Positions 1-7,502 of a stretch of 64,000 nt of DNA are shown here, piece after piece. Origin of the DNA: UBA4427 sp045106235 (GTDB lineage: Bacteria; Myxococcota_A; UBA9160; UBA4427). Within the stretch, counting starts at the first letter, position 1. Each line of letters starts with the position of its first letter. The DNA is taken from the NCBI GenBank assembly GCA_045106235.1, contig JBGCEJ010000011.1, positions 179,456 to 243,455 of the forward strand, in the 5' to 3' direction. The notes beneath the pieces are model-generated. The model saw only the letters and a program-made list of their open reading frames with translations, had not been told where the DNA came from and did not search any database. Position numbers and translations under genes: made by a program.

Positions 1-1
1 C

Positions 2-883
2 GGTTCGGTCTCGACGGAATTTCTGACCCTCGACTATCTCTGGCGCGACGAAGTGAACTTACGCGCAGGTCTTGTCCTCGTCCCGATGGGCTTCGTGAAT
101 GAAATTCATGAGCCGAATTTCTTTTTTGGTGCCGAGCGGCCGGAGATCGAACGACAGATTCTGCCGTCGACCTGGCGTGAAAACGGCGTGGGCGTTTTTG
201 GTCAGCTGGGTGATCGCGTGTCGTACCGCGCGTACGTGATCAACGGTCTGGACGCTTCGGGCTTTTCGGCGAGCGGCCTTCGCGGCGGTCGCCAGAAAGG
301 CAGTCGAGCGCTCTCGAACGATTTCGCTTTTGTGGGGCGCGCGGATGTAGATGTTGCACCGGGACTCCAGATTGGTGGCTCGGTGTACACGGGGCAGACG
401 GGGCAGGAACAGGACTCGGATGCGACGGGTGCTGTTCTTGATCTGCCCGATTCGCAGACGACGATTTACGAGCTGCATACGCAGTACAAGGGCTACGGCG
501 TGAGCTTTCGGGCACTTTGGACTGAGGCCTTCATCGACGAAGCCGGCAAGCTTTCCCGGGTTCGGAACCTGACGGGAGACGATTCGGTCGCGCAGCATAT
601 GCGCGGCTGGTACGCCGAAATCGCCTACGACATCATGCCGATCTTTCGGCCAGAGTCGCGCATGTCCTTTGAACCCTTCTTCCGCTTCGAGCAGTACGAC
701 ACGCAGCGCGATGTCGCGACCGCGTTCCAACAAGATGACAGCCGGGACATCGACCTCTACGAAGTCGGCATTCAGTTCAAGCCGATCCCGGAAGTTGTTT
801 TTAAGCTCGACTACCGCCACTTCGACCCGAGAGACGGACATCGGGCCAACGAAGTACAGGCTGCGCTGGGGTACGTTTTTTGA
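2..883 (+). CDS. Outer-membrane porin, phosphate-selective OprO/OprP-like (5' truncated)
   Basis: The reading frame is open from the first bases of the window, so only the C-terminal ~293 residues are present. The GTG at 53 is an internal valine rather than a start. The protein alternates short beta-strand-like segments with loops and ends in L-G-Y-V-F; a terminal phenylalanine is the usual signal for BAM-assisted outer-membrane barrel insertion. The segment around 'PMGFVNEIHEPNFFFG' is typical of the porin O/P group, which forms anion-selective 16-strand trimers. Its stop overlaps the start of the FMN-binding gene, suggesting one transcript with the next three genes. The substrate cannot be read from the sequence; the genetic link to a flavoprotein electron-transfer set suggests uptake of, or electron exchange with, an extracellular substrate (inference). 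Confidence 0.8.
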   Translation, partial: GSVSTEFLTLDYLWRDEVNLRAGLVLVPMGFVNEIHEPNFFFGAERPEIERQILPSTWRENGVGVFGQLGDRVSYRAYVINGLDASGFSASGLRGGRQKGSRALSNDFAFVGRADVDVAPGLQIGGSVYTGQTGQEQDSDATGAVLDLPDSQTTIYELHTQYKGYGVSFRALWTEAFIDEAGKLSRVRNLTGDDSVAQHMRGWYAEIAYDIMPIFRPESRMSFEPFFRFEQYDTQRDVATAFQQDDSRDIDLYEVGIQFKPIPEVVFKLDYRHFDPRDGHRANEVQAALGYVF

Positions 884-1506
884 TCCATTTCTTCGAAAGA
901 CGGAACGCATCGGGAGTGCACGGACGAAAGTTCGTTGCGCTCCTTGCGCCGTTTTGGGGTGTGCTTCTCCTCGGGCTTTTCGCGTTTCTCGCGCCAGAGG
1001 TCGCGGAGGCGAAGGTCTTCGCGAGCCAGAATCAGGCGCTCAAAGAGGCTTTTCCCTCCGCATCGCGGATCGAGCGCAACACGGTCATCCTGAAAAAGGG
1101 GCAGGTCGAGGCGATCGAGAATCGCATGCGCGGCAAGGTGAAAGCGAAGATCGTCGTCTTGCATACGGCTTACCAGGGCGATGAGGTTTTGGGCTACGCG
1201 CATATCGATGTGCATACGGTGCGGACGCAGCCCGAGGCGTTCTTGATCGTGCTGACGCCCGAAGGTCGTGTGCGGACGGTTCGGATTCTGGCTTTTCATG
1301 AGCCTCTCGATTATTTGCCGACGGATCGCTGGTACGGGCAGTTCGCGGAGAAAGGGCGGGGGGACAGCCTGCGGGTGGGACGGGATATCCACGGCGTCGT
1401 GGGCGCGACGCTTTCGGCCCGCGCCGCAGCGGACGGTGTCCGCAGAATGATCGCGTACTACGAAGTTCTGCTTCGCCCCGCTGAAGTCGCGGACTCGAAC
1501 TCCTAG
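880..1506 (+). CDS. Membrane-anchored FMN-binding domain protein (NqrC/RnfG-like)
   Basis: A 208-residue protein with an N-terminal hydrophobic segment (about 19-43, ending near A-E-A) acting as signal or anchor, followed by an FMN_bind domain. Residues 172-179 read G-V-V-G-A-T-L-S; this matches the G-A-T core at which ApbE-type transferases attach FMN to threonine (T177 here), although the usual aspartate three to four residues earlier is shifted. It starts at a TTG overlapping the porin stop. The gene order porin, FMN-binding protein, membrane protein, ApbE implies that the ApbE encoded at 2148 flavinylates this protein. Location is predicted to be the periplasmic face of the inner membrane, passing electrons between the membrane partner and a periplasmic or extracellular acceptor (inference). 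Confidence 0.78.
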   Translation: MIHFFERRNASGVHGRKFVALLAPFWGVLLLGLFAFLAPEVAEAKVFASQNQALKEAFPSASRIERNTVILKKGQVEAIENRMRGKVKAKIVVLHTAYQGDEVLGYAHIDVHTVRTQPEAFLIVLTPEGRVRTVRILAFHEPLDYLPTDRWYGQFAEKGRGDSLRVGRDIHGVVGATLSARAAADGVRRMIAYYEVLLRPAEVADSNS

Positions 1507-1551
1507 ACTCCCTGGACGGACGAGCAGACGTCCGGTCAAAGGAAGATTGTC

Positions 1552-2148
1552 TTGCGCTTCACGCTCACCGGCGAATGGGATCACAACCGTCTCTTGCAGG
1601 CTGTCGTGGTTCTCTATTGCCTTTTTGTCGTTCTGCTTTGGGCGACGAATTGGATGCTCTATTTCGACTCGATGGACCTGACGACCGCATCCGTCGTCGA
1701 CCATTTTCTGGGTGATGAAGAAGAGTTTCGTTCGCCGCGGACCTATCGGGGCATGCTGGAGCTCACGCATTTCCATCTCTTCGCGATGGGAATGTTGATG
1801 ATGGTGCTCACCCATCTGGCGCTCTTCGTGCCGGTGGGGACGAAAATGAAAATCGCGCTGATCCTGGTGCCGTTTTTTTCGGCGCTGGCATCAGAGGGGA
1901 CGAGCTGGCTCGTTCGCTACGGCGGTGCGGGTTTCGCATGGACCAAGATCGCTGGTTTTCTGATGCTGCAGGGCAGTCTGGCCGCGCTCGTCGCGATCGC
2001 ACTCTGGTCCGTCTTCGCCGGTAACCAAGGTGAGAACTACCGCGGCGGGGACGCGTCCGATTCCGACGCGGATGGGGGGGGCGCCGGCGCTTCGGGATGT
2101 CCGGTTCCGAATGCCGAGTTCGATTTTGAAGACGAGGGCTGGGACTGA
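1552..2148 (+). CDS. Four-helix integral membrane protein of the FMN-binding/ApbE cluster
   Basis: A 198-residue protein with about four transmembrane helices (roughly 14-38, 70-93, 98-116 and 131-156) and an acidic, Gly/Ser-rich cytoplasmic or periplasmic tail ending D-E-G-W-D. Helix 2 carries H73, H75 and H88. Histidines so placed could bind b-type heme, which would make this the quinol-oxidising or -reducing membrane partner of the FMN-binding protein, but no defined cytochrome signature is present. The start is a TTG at 1552; no better start is seen. The stop overlaps the ATG of the lipoprotein ApbE (TGATG), so translation is probably coupled. I do not recognise a named family. Confidence 0.7.
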   Translation: MRFTLTGEWDHNRLLQAVVVLYCLFVVLLWATNWMLYFDSMDLTTASVVDHFLGDEEEFRSPRTYRGMLELTHFHLFAMGMLMMVLTHLALFVPVGTKMKIALILVPFFSALASEGTSWLVRYGGAGFAWTKIAGFLMLQGSLAALVAIALWSVFAGNQGENYRGGDASDSDADGGGAGASGCPVPNAEFDFEDEGWD

Positions 2149-3272
2149 TGCGATGGGGCCGTCCGGCCCTTCGTAGGGTGACGGCCTTAGCGCTGGCGTT
2201 CGGGTTGGTCTTAGGACTGGGGCTCGGGGGCGTTGGCTGTCAGGCGTGGCCTGGGCGTTCCGCGGGAGACAGCGCGCCGCGCGTTGTCGTTTCCGATGGC
2301 TGGCTCGCGATGGGAACTTTCTTTGACGTGGATCTGCGGGTTGCTCCCGAGGAGGTCTCAGCGGCCGAGACGTGGCTGTCCTGGGCGAGGGAGGAACTCG
2401 CGCGGCGGGAGAAGATCTATTCCCGCTACGACCCGGAAAGTCAGCTCTCCGCGCTCAACCAGGCTCTCGCTGGGGAGAAGCTCGTCGACGACGCGGAGGA
2501 AATCAGTGCTGAGCTGGCGTTACTGATCGACCGCGCATTCGGCGTTTGGGCAGAGACCGGGGGCGCTTTTGATCCCACCGTTGGCCCCTTGATCGAAGCG
2601 TGGGATCAGGCCGCACGCCGCGACGAATGGCCTTCGAGCGCCGCGCTTCGCTCCGCAAAGGCGCGGACCGGGGCGAACTTGCTCGTCCTCAACCCCAACC
2701 TTAACGTCAATGCCGGCCTCGCTTCTGAGCGCGTCCCGAACCGAATTCGGGCGAAGGCTTCGGGGCTTCGTCTCGACCTCGACGGGATCTCCAAGGGCGC
2801 CGTTCTCGACCATCTCGGCGACTCGTTTCGACATTCGTTCCCGAATGCCGCTGCGCTTTTTAGTTTCGGGGAAAGCAGCCTTTTGGCGGTCGGGGATCCC
2901 GATGGCGGTGGCTGGCGCCTCGGGGTGAACTCGCGCGATCCCGCTGTCGGGGTACTCGCGCTTCTGTCGCTTCGTGACCGGGCACTCTCTATCAGCTCGA
3001 GCGTGGGCAGCGTCCGTGTGATTCAAGGCGAATCGGTTTCCCATATCGTCGACGCGCGGACCGGGAGTGTCGTTGTGGGGGTCGCCGAAGCCGTGGTGAT
3101 CGGGGAGTCCGCCGCGGATGCGGACGCATGGAGTACGGCCTTGCTTGTGTTAGGCGCGCGAAAAGACACGATTCGGATGGTTGAGCGTGCTGGGCTCGAC
3201 GCCTACATCTTCGAACAGACCGGCGGACGCACCGTCTCCAGCGAAAACTGGAGCGACTTCATCGCACAGTAG
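2148..3272 (+). CDS. apbE: FAD:protein FMN transferase (ApbE family), lipoprotein
   Basis: A 374-residue protein with a lipoprotein signal peptide: hydrophobic residues 11-30 and a lipobox V-G-C with C31, so it should be anchored to a periplasmic membrane surface. ApbE hallmarks appear in order: M-G-T-F near the mature N-terminus, 'TGGAFDPTVGPL', 'LDLDGISKGAVLD', 'SHIVDARTG' and the Mg-binding 'ADADAWSTAL'. These enzymes transfer FMN from FAD to threonine of flavoproteins. The usual N-x-G-G-N-type segment is replaced by S-F-G-E-S, a mild divergence. It is the last gene of the porin/FMN-binding/membrane-protein set and presumably serves the FMN-binding protein at 880. A second ApbE at 4366 belongs to the Nqr locus. 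Confidence 0.88.
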   Translation: MRWGRPALRRVTALALAFGLVLGLGLGGVGCQAWPGRSAGDSAPRVVVSDGWLAMGTFFDVDLRVAPEEVSAAETWLSWAREELARREKIYSRYDPESQLSALNQALAGEKLVDDAEEISAELALLIDRAFGVWAETGGAFDPTVGPLIEAWDQAARRDEWPSSAALRSAKARTGANLLVLNPNLNVNAGLASERVPNRIRAKASGLRLDLDGISKGAVLDHLGDSFRHSFPNAAALFSFGESSLLAVGDPDGGGWRLGVNSRDPAVGVLALLSLRDRALSISSSVGSVRVIQGESVSHIVDARTGSVVVGVAEAVVIGESAADADAWSTALLVLGARKDTIRMVERAGLDAYIFEQTGGRTVSSENWSDFIAQ

Positions 3273-3280
3273 TCTCGCTG

Positions 3281-3360
3281 GGGCGCCGGGGCGCCGGGGC
3301 GTTGGGGTAGTCGGGGTAGTCGGGGTAGTCGGGGTAGTCGGATCTAGTCGGGATCTAGTC
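3281..3360. repeat. Short G-rich tandem repeat between convergent genes
   Basis: Two to three copies of GGGGCGCC precede four exact copies of the 9-mer GGGGTAGTC (3304-3339), followed by two degraded 10- and 11-bp units (GGATCTAGTC, GGGATCTAGTC). The array lies between the stop of apbE on the plus strand and nqrM on the minus strand, and the nqrM stop codon (3355-3357) is inside the degraded part. Replication slippage could therefore alter the nqrM 3' end. No open reading frame on either strand accounts for the pattern. Confidence 0.8.
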
Positions 3361-3534
3361 CGCGCCGTGTTCGCCGGCGAGCGCGCAGTCCTCGCGGGCC
3401 TTCGCGCTACAGCTGCAGTCCTTGCCCGTCCCACCGCAGGATCCCTGGAGGCGCCGGTCGGAAAAGATCACGCCCACCGCCATCGCGGCCATCGCTGCAC
3501 CGAAAATCACGGCCGTGACTATGAAAATTTCCAT
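3355..3534 (-). CDS. nqrM: NqrM, Na+-NQR maturation factor
   Basis: A 59-residue gene. It begins with ATG preceded by a strong AGGAGG seven bases upstream (CCAGGAGGCGAAATG). Residues 3-24 form one transmembrane helix, followed by R-R-L-Q-G-S-C-G-G and four cysteines: C33, C40, C42 and C50. This arrangement (membrane helix, G-S-C-G-G, then Cys-x-Cys and a last Cys) is that of NqrM (DUF539), required in Vibrio for assembling the iron centre of the Na+-translocating NADH:quinone reductase, probably delivering Fe to the NqrD/NqrE cysteines. It is the last gene of the minus-strand series that starts with nqrA. The C-terminus, after C50, runs into a G-rich tandem repeat and may be variable. Confidence 0.88.
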   Translation of the reverse strand: MEIFIVTAVIFGAAMAAMAVGVIFSDRRLQGSCGGTGKDCSCSAKAREDCALAGEHGAD

Positions 3535-3609
3535 TTCGCCTCCTGGTGGGGCAGCCTAACGCGAAATGGAGTGGGGTGCCGCTTTTCGTCGCCGAGGCCC
3601 CCGTTGAAA

Positions 3610-3963
3610 TCAGCGCCGGCGGGACTCGAGGAAGAGGATCAGAGCGGTCGCGTTGTTTTGGACGAGCTCTTTCGAGCCAAAGACGATCGTGTTGATTCCT
3701 GACGCCAGCTCAGATTCAAGTTCAGCAACGATCTCGGGCTGAGCCTCGAGTTCTGCGAAATACCGCTGCTGGAATGCCGGCCATTTCTCGGGCGTGTGCT
3801 GATACCATTTCCGGAGCTCGGTGGAAGGCGCTGCCTCCTTGGCCCAGAAATCGATCGCCGCCTTTTCTTTCGATACGCCTCGAGGCCAGAGCCGGTCGAT
3901 CAGAATGCGCTTGCCATCTCCCCGGGCCGCGGCCTCATAAATTCGCTTCGTTTGCAGGCGCAT
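3610..3963 (-). CDS. DUF488 family protein (YeaO-like)
   Basis: A 117-residue protein. The N-terminal 'RILIDRLWPRGVSKEKA' and the following 'FWAKEAAPSTELRKWYQH' are the conserved core of DUF488/YeaO proteins, a small family found widely in bacteria with no established biochemical role. Length is normal for the family. The ATG lies three bases from the stop of the upstream kinase gene, and nqrM follows 75 bp downstream, so it is probably co-transcribed with the apbE-dgkA-nqrM segment. There is no known functional tie between DUF488 and Na+-NQR; the association may only be positional. Confidence 0.85.
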   Translation of the reverse strand: MRLQTKRIYEAAARGDGKRILIDRLWPRGVSKEKAAIDFWAKEAAPSTELRKWYQHTPEKWPAFQQRYFAELEAQPEIVAELESELASGINTIVFGSKELVQNNATALILFLESRRR

Positions 3964-3966
3964 CGA

Positions 3967-4347
3967 TTAGCCTGCCATCAGAAGGAGAATGCGTCGGCCT
4001 AAAATGAGGATCGCAATGAGCGCCGCACCGATCGCGGCCAGTAGCACCGCCCCCGCCGCAATATCCTTCGCGCGCTTCACCTGGGGGTGATAGTCGGGAG
4101 AGGCTACGTCGCAGAGGGCTTCGAAAGCCGTGTTGAAACCTTCGGCAGACCAGACGAACGCGATTGCCAACACAAGGGCGATCCATTCCGATCGATCGAC
4201 GCCGAGCGCGAAACCGAAGCCGATCACGAGAGCGGTTGCGAAGGCATGGATTCGAGCATTGCGTTCGGTGCGGAGCATCTCGGCTATGCCCCGAAAGGCG
4301 AAAACGAAGGTTCGGATCGGGCCCGACTTTTCGACGGGAGTGGACAT
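3967..4347 (-). CDS. dgkA: Diacylglycerol/undecaprenol kinase (DgkA family)
   Basis: A 126-residue integral membrane kinase with three transmembrane helices (about 33-50, 55-73 and 96-120). Family residues are present: R29-N30 and H34 in the first segment, the catalytic E69 with N72, E76 and D80 in 'AEGFNTAFEALCDV', and K94-D95 in 'VKRAKDIAAGAV'. These trimeric enzymes phosphorylate diacylglycerol or undecaprenol with ATP at the inner membrane, recycling lipid carriers used in envelope synthesis. The substrate cannot be decided from sequence; undecaprenol kinases and diacylglycerol kinases share these motifs. The gene lies 18 bp after apbE and 3 bp before the DUF488 gene. Confidence 0.87.
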   Translation of the reverse strand: MSTPVEKSGPIRTFVFAFRGIAEMLRTERNARIHAFATALVIGFGFALGVDRSEWIALVLAIAFVWSAEGFNTAFEALCDVASPDYHPQVKRAKDIAAGAVLLAAIGAALIAILILGRRILLLMAG

Positions 4348-4365
4348 GGTGAAAACGAACCTCCC

Positions 4366-5454
4366 TTATTTGACCGCGGCGCCGCGGGGGAGGGGGAAGA
4401 GTGAATTGCGATGCTCCACGATTTCCCCGTCGCTTGTTCGCGTCAGAATGAGCGCGCCGAGTCCGTATTGCTCGGCGAGTTCGAGGCCTTCTTGTCCCAT
4501 CACCATGAGGGTGGTGGCCCATGCGTCGGCTTCCGTGGCACTCGGCGCAATCACGGTCGCCGCGGCGGGGCCGTTCTCGACGGGGCGACCCGTACGTGGG
4601 TCGATGGTGTGCGAAATGCGCTGATCGTTCTCGACGTAGAAGATGCGGTAGTCGCCGGAGGTGGCCATGCCCTGGTCTTGCAGCTCAACGATCGTCTGGA
4701 CCTGGCGCCCCTCTTCGAGGGGCTTTTCGATTCCGAGACGCCAAGGGCCTCCGCCGGGTCGCTCGCCTGCGGCGAAGACTTCCCCGCCGATCTCCACGAG
4801 AAAATCGCTCCGTCCGAGTTCGAAGAGACCTTCCGCGACGTGGTCGACGCCGTATCCCTTGGCGATCGCGGAGAGATCAACTTTCACTTTTGGGTCGAAC
4901 TTGCGCAGGAATCCGCCGCTCTTTGCATTGCCGCGGCCGATTCTGAGGATCCGGCCGCCCATGCGAGAGAGATAGGTGGCGATCTCCTCGTCGCTCGGAG
5001 GCGAATCGACCTGCGCTCCGGCGCCGAAGCCCCAACGGGAGACGAGCGGCCCCACCGTGATATCAAAGGCGCCGGTACTCCATTTGCAGAGTTCGACCGC
5101 GTAGGCGACGACTTCCGCGGTTTCGAAGGAGACCGGGAAACCCTCGGTGGTCTCAAGCGCATTGAATCGCGAGACCTCCGATTCAGGATTCCAATCCGAG
5201 AGCCAGCGGTCGACTTCGTCGAGGCGGCGATTCGTTTCGGCCTCGACCTCTCTATGCAGAGACTCTCCCAAACCCGCGCCTGCGATCCGGATCTGATAGG
5301 TCGTCCCCATCGTTTGTCCGTCGAGGGTGAGTGCTTCGGTCGCTCCCGGTACCTCCGCCCAAAAAAGTCGGTGGATCGTCAGCGCCGAAAGCAGCACGAA
5401 GGCGATTGCAATCATGCGCAGCGTATGTCGGTCGATTTCGAGTCGGGGTGCCAT
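4366..5454 (-). CDS. apbE: FAD:protein FMN transferase of the nqr locus (ApbE family)
   Basis: About 362 residues from the ATG at 5454, which has AAGGAA seven bases upstream. The longer frame up to 5589 reaches into the terminator hairpin after nqrF and its extra residues look random. An N-terminal helix (about residues 8-30) anchors the protein in the membrane with the catalytic part in the periplasm. Motifs: 'DGQTMGTTYQIRI', 'STGAFDITVGPLVSRWGFG', 'VDLSAIAKGYGVDHVAEGL', 'FLVEIGGEV', 'SHTIDPRTGRPVEN' and 'ATEADAWATTLMVMG'. It should attach FMN to the threonines of NqrB and NqrC encoded just upstream. It keeps all ApbE motifs in their common form, unlike the copy at 2148. Confidence 0.92.
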   Translation of the reverse strand: MAPRLEIDRHTLRMIAIAFVLLSALTIHRLFWAEVPGATEALTLDGQTMGTTYQIRIAGAGLGESLHREVEAETNRRLDEVDRWLSDWNPESEVSRFNALETTEGFPVSFETAEVVAYAVELCKWSTGAFDITVGPLVSRWGFGAGAQVDSPPSDEEIATYLSRMGGRILRIGRGNAKSGGFLRKFDPKVKVDLSAIAKGYGVDHVAEGLFELGRSDFLVEIGGEVFAAGERPGGGPWRLGIEKPLEEGRQVQTIVELQDQGMATSGDYRIFYVENDQRISHTIDPRTGRPVENGPAAATVIAPSATEADAWATTLMVMGQEGLELAEQYGLGALILTRTSDGEIVEHRNSLFPLPRGAAVK

Positions 5455-5590
5455 CGCGATTCCTTGCATGCATGATGGCACGCCTCGCCGTCGCGAACAC
5501 GGACTCCGCGCCATTCCGCCCACGCTCAGAAAAAAGCGCCTGCGGCTCATCAAGAAAAGCGCCTGCGGCCAATGAGCGCGCGCGCTCATG

Positions 5591-5624
5591 AAAAAAGGCA
5601 GGCCCGGCTTCGCCGTGACCTGCC
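5591..5624 (-). terminator. Intrinsic terminator after nqrF
   Basis: Read on the minus strand: GGCAGG-tca-CGGC, a short GAA loop, GCCG-gg-CCTGCC, then six T residues. The interrupted 10-bp stem and T-run form a classic rho-independent terminator about 40 bp after the nqrF stop. It separates nqrABCDEF from apbE-dgkA-DUF488-nqrM, so the maturation genes need read-through or their own promoter. Confidence 0.8.
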
Positions 5625-5664
5625 CCTTTATTCTGTCTTGAGCGACTCTGCTGAGTCTCTCGGA

Positions 5665-6894
5665 TCAGCCGCCGAAATCGTCGAACATGACGTTTTCGGG
5701 TTCGACGCCCAGATCCGTGAGCATCTTGATCACCGCGTCGTTCATCATCGGCGGGCCACAGATGTAGTACTCACAATCTTCCGGCGAGGGATGATCCTTC
5801 AGGTAGTTATCGAAAAGCACCTGATGGATGAAGCCCGTGTAGCCTTCGAAATTATCTTCCGGCTGGGGTTCCGAGAGCGCGAGATGCCAGTCGAAATTGT
5901 CGTTCTCGGCCGCGATCGTGTCGAAGTCTTCGACGTAGAACGCTTCGCGGAGGCTCCGGGCGCCGTACCAGAAGGAAACCTTGCGGTCGGAGCTGAGCCG
6001 GCGGAACTGGTCGAAGATGTGTGAGCGCATGGGCGCCATGCCCGCGCCGCCACCGATGAAGATCATCTCGTTCTTCGTGTCCTTGGCGAAGAACTCACCG
6101 AAGGGCCCAGAGATGACGACTTCGTCTCCCGGCTTCAGGTTGAAGATATAGGAGGACATCTGTCCCGGCGGAATGCCGTCCGGGCCGCGCGGCGGCGGCG
6201 AAGCGATCCGGACGTTGAGCATGATCATGCCCTCTTCTTCCGGGTAGTTCGCCATCGAGTAGGCGCGGTTGATGGTCTCGTCCACGGTCGAGGTGTAGCG
6301 CCAGACGTCGAACTGATCCCAGTCCGCCTGATACTCTTCTTCGACATCGAAGTCCTTGTAGTTCACCGTATGCGGTGGACATTCGATCTGTATATAGCCA
6401 CCCGCTCGGAAGGGGACGCTCTCGCCTTCGGGCAGTTCCAGGACCAGCTCCTTAATGAAGGTCGCCACGTTATGGTTCGAGCGAACCCTGCAGGTCCAGC
6501 GCCGGACACCAAAGATCTCTTCCGGGATCTGGATCTCCATGTCCTGCTTGACCTTGACCTGGCAGGAGAGCCGGCAGCCCTCTCGCGCATCGCCGCGGTT
6601 GATATGCCCCGTCTCCGTGGGAAGGATCGAGCCCCCGCCTTCGTCGACCGTCACGCGGCAGACGCCGCAGGTGCCCTGGCCACCGCATGCGGAGGGGATG
6701 AAGATCTGGTTATCGGCCAGCGTGTTCAGCAGGGTCGAGCCTGCCGCCGCGGTGAGCGCCTTGTCCGGATCGCCGTTGATCAGGATCTTCACGTCGCCGC
6801 TCTGCACGAGCTGCGCCTTGGCTGCCATCAGAATCAGGACGAGCGCCAGGATTACTACGGTAAAGCCGGCTACGCCAAAGAGAATTGTTTCCAT
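5665..6894 (-). CDS. nqrF: Na+-NQR subunit F (NADH dehydrogenase, FAD and 2Fe-2S)
   Basis: 409 residues from the ATG at 6894 (METILFGVAGF...), which overlaps the nqrE stop by one base; the open frame extends further upstream but only in the shadow of nqrE. Order of parts: one N-terminal transmembrane helix (about 4-24), a plant-type 2Fe-2S ferredoxin domain with 'ACGGQGTCGVC' and a distal Cys in 'GCRLSC', an FAD-binding domain with 'NRAYSMANYP' (the R-x-Y-S-like flavin motif), and an NADH-binding domain with 'FIGGGAGMAPMRSHI' and the C-terminal 'YYICGPPMMNDAV'. It oxidises cytoplasmic NADH and passes electrons through FAD and 2Fe-2S to the membrane subunits. Length matches Vibrio NqrF. Confidence 0.97.
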   Translation of the reverse strand: METILFGVAGFTVVILALVLILMAAKAQLVQSGDVKILINGDPDKALTAAAGSTLLNTLADNQIFIPSACGGQGTCGVCRVTVDEGGGSILPTETGHINRGDAREGCRLSCQVKVKQDMEIQIPEEIFGVRRWTCRVRSNHNVATFIKELVLELPEGESVPFRAGGYIQIECPPHTVNYKDFDVEEEYQADWDQFDVWRYTSTVDETINRAYSMANYPEEEGMIMLNVRIASPPPRGPDGIPPGQMSSYIFNLKPGDEVVISGPFGEFFAKDTKNEMIFIGGGAGMAPMRSHIFDQFRRLSSDRKVSFWYGARSLREAFYVEDFDTIAAENDNFDWHLALSEPQPEDNFEGYTGFIHQVLFDNYLKDHPSPEDCEYYICGPPMMNDAVIKMLTDLGVEPENVMFDDFGG

Positions 6895-7502
6895 TAGAGC
6901 TGGATCCCCGCAAACGCCATGAAGCCGACCGACATCAGGCCCACCGTGATGAACGTGATGCCGAGACCACGGAGCGGACCGGGCACGTTGCTGTACCGCA
7001 TCTTCTCGCGGATCGCGGCGAGGGCGACGACGGCGAGAAGCCATCCCACACCCGAACCGGCTCCGAAGACCGTAGCTTCCGCCAGCGTGTAGTCTCGCTC
7101 CTGCATGAAGAGCGAGGCGCCGAGGATCGCGCAGTTCACCGCGATGAGCGGGAGGAACACGCCGAGCGCGTTGTAGAGCTCAGGCGAAAACCGATCGAGG
7201 GTCATCTCGACGATCTGCACTGCCGCGGCAATCGTACCGATCATCGTCAGGAAGCTGAGGAAGCTCAGGTCGATGTCCGGGACACCAGCCCATGCGAGCG
7301 CACCCGGCTTAAGCAGGGCGGAGTTCAGCATCTGGTTGAGCGGACACGTAATGCCCAACACGAAGATGACGGCCATACCGAGGCCCATTGCTGTTTCGAC
7401 CTTCTTGGAGACGGCTAGAAAAGAGCACATCCCCAAAAAGAAGGCCAAGGCCATGTTCTCAACGAAGATTGCCTTCGTTGCTAAGCTCAAGTAGTGCTCC
7501 AA
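6894..7502 (-). CDS. nqrE: Na+-NQR subunit E
   Basis: A 202-residue membrane protein with about six helices. The start is a TTG at 7502 inside the end of nqrD (44-bp overlap); it is chosen because the following residues (M-E-H-Y-L-S-L...) match the usual NqrE N-terminus. 'ENMALAFFLGMCSFLAVSKKV' near residue 15 and 'GITCPLNQML' hold the two cysteines that, with the two in NqrD, coordinate the intramembrane iron centre matured by NqrM. NqrE and NqrD are inverted-topology homologues that form the electron path across the membrane. The extreme overlap with nqrD suggests translational coupling. Confidence 0.96.
   Translation of the reverse strand: MEHYLSLATKAIFVENMALAFFLGMCSFLAVSKKVETAMGLGMAVIFVLGITCPLNQMLNSALLKPGALAWAGVPDIDLSFLSFLTMIGTIAAAVQIVEMTLDRFSPELYNALGVFLPLIAVNCAILGASLFMQERDYTLAEATVFGAGSGVGWLLAVVALAAIREKMRYSNVPGPLRGLGITFITVGLMSVGFMAFAGIQL

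Noticed and set aside
59..910. Long minus-strand open frame opposite the porin
   Set aside because: It is the antisense shadow of the porin, with Arg-rich composition, no family motifs and no ribosome-binding site.
3181..3702. Plus-strand frame across the end of apbE, the tandem repeat and nqrM
   Set aside because: Low-complexity translation of the repeat plus antisense nqrM; the minus strand gives a recognisable protein.
5454..5589. N-terminal extension of the second ApbE
   Set aside because: It begins inside the nqrF terminator hairpin, while the ATG at 5454 has a ribosome-binding site and a normal membrane anchor right after it.
6894..7044. N-terminal extension of NqrF
   Set aside because: The extra residues are the antiphase reading of nqrE; the known NqrF start M-E-T-I/L fits 6894.
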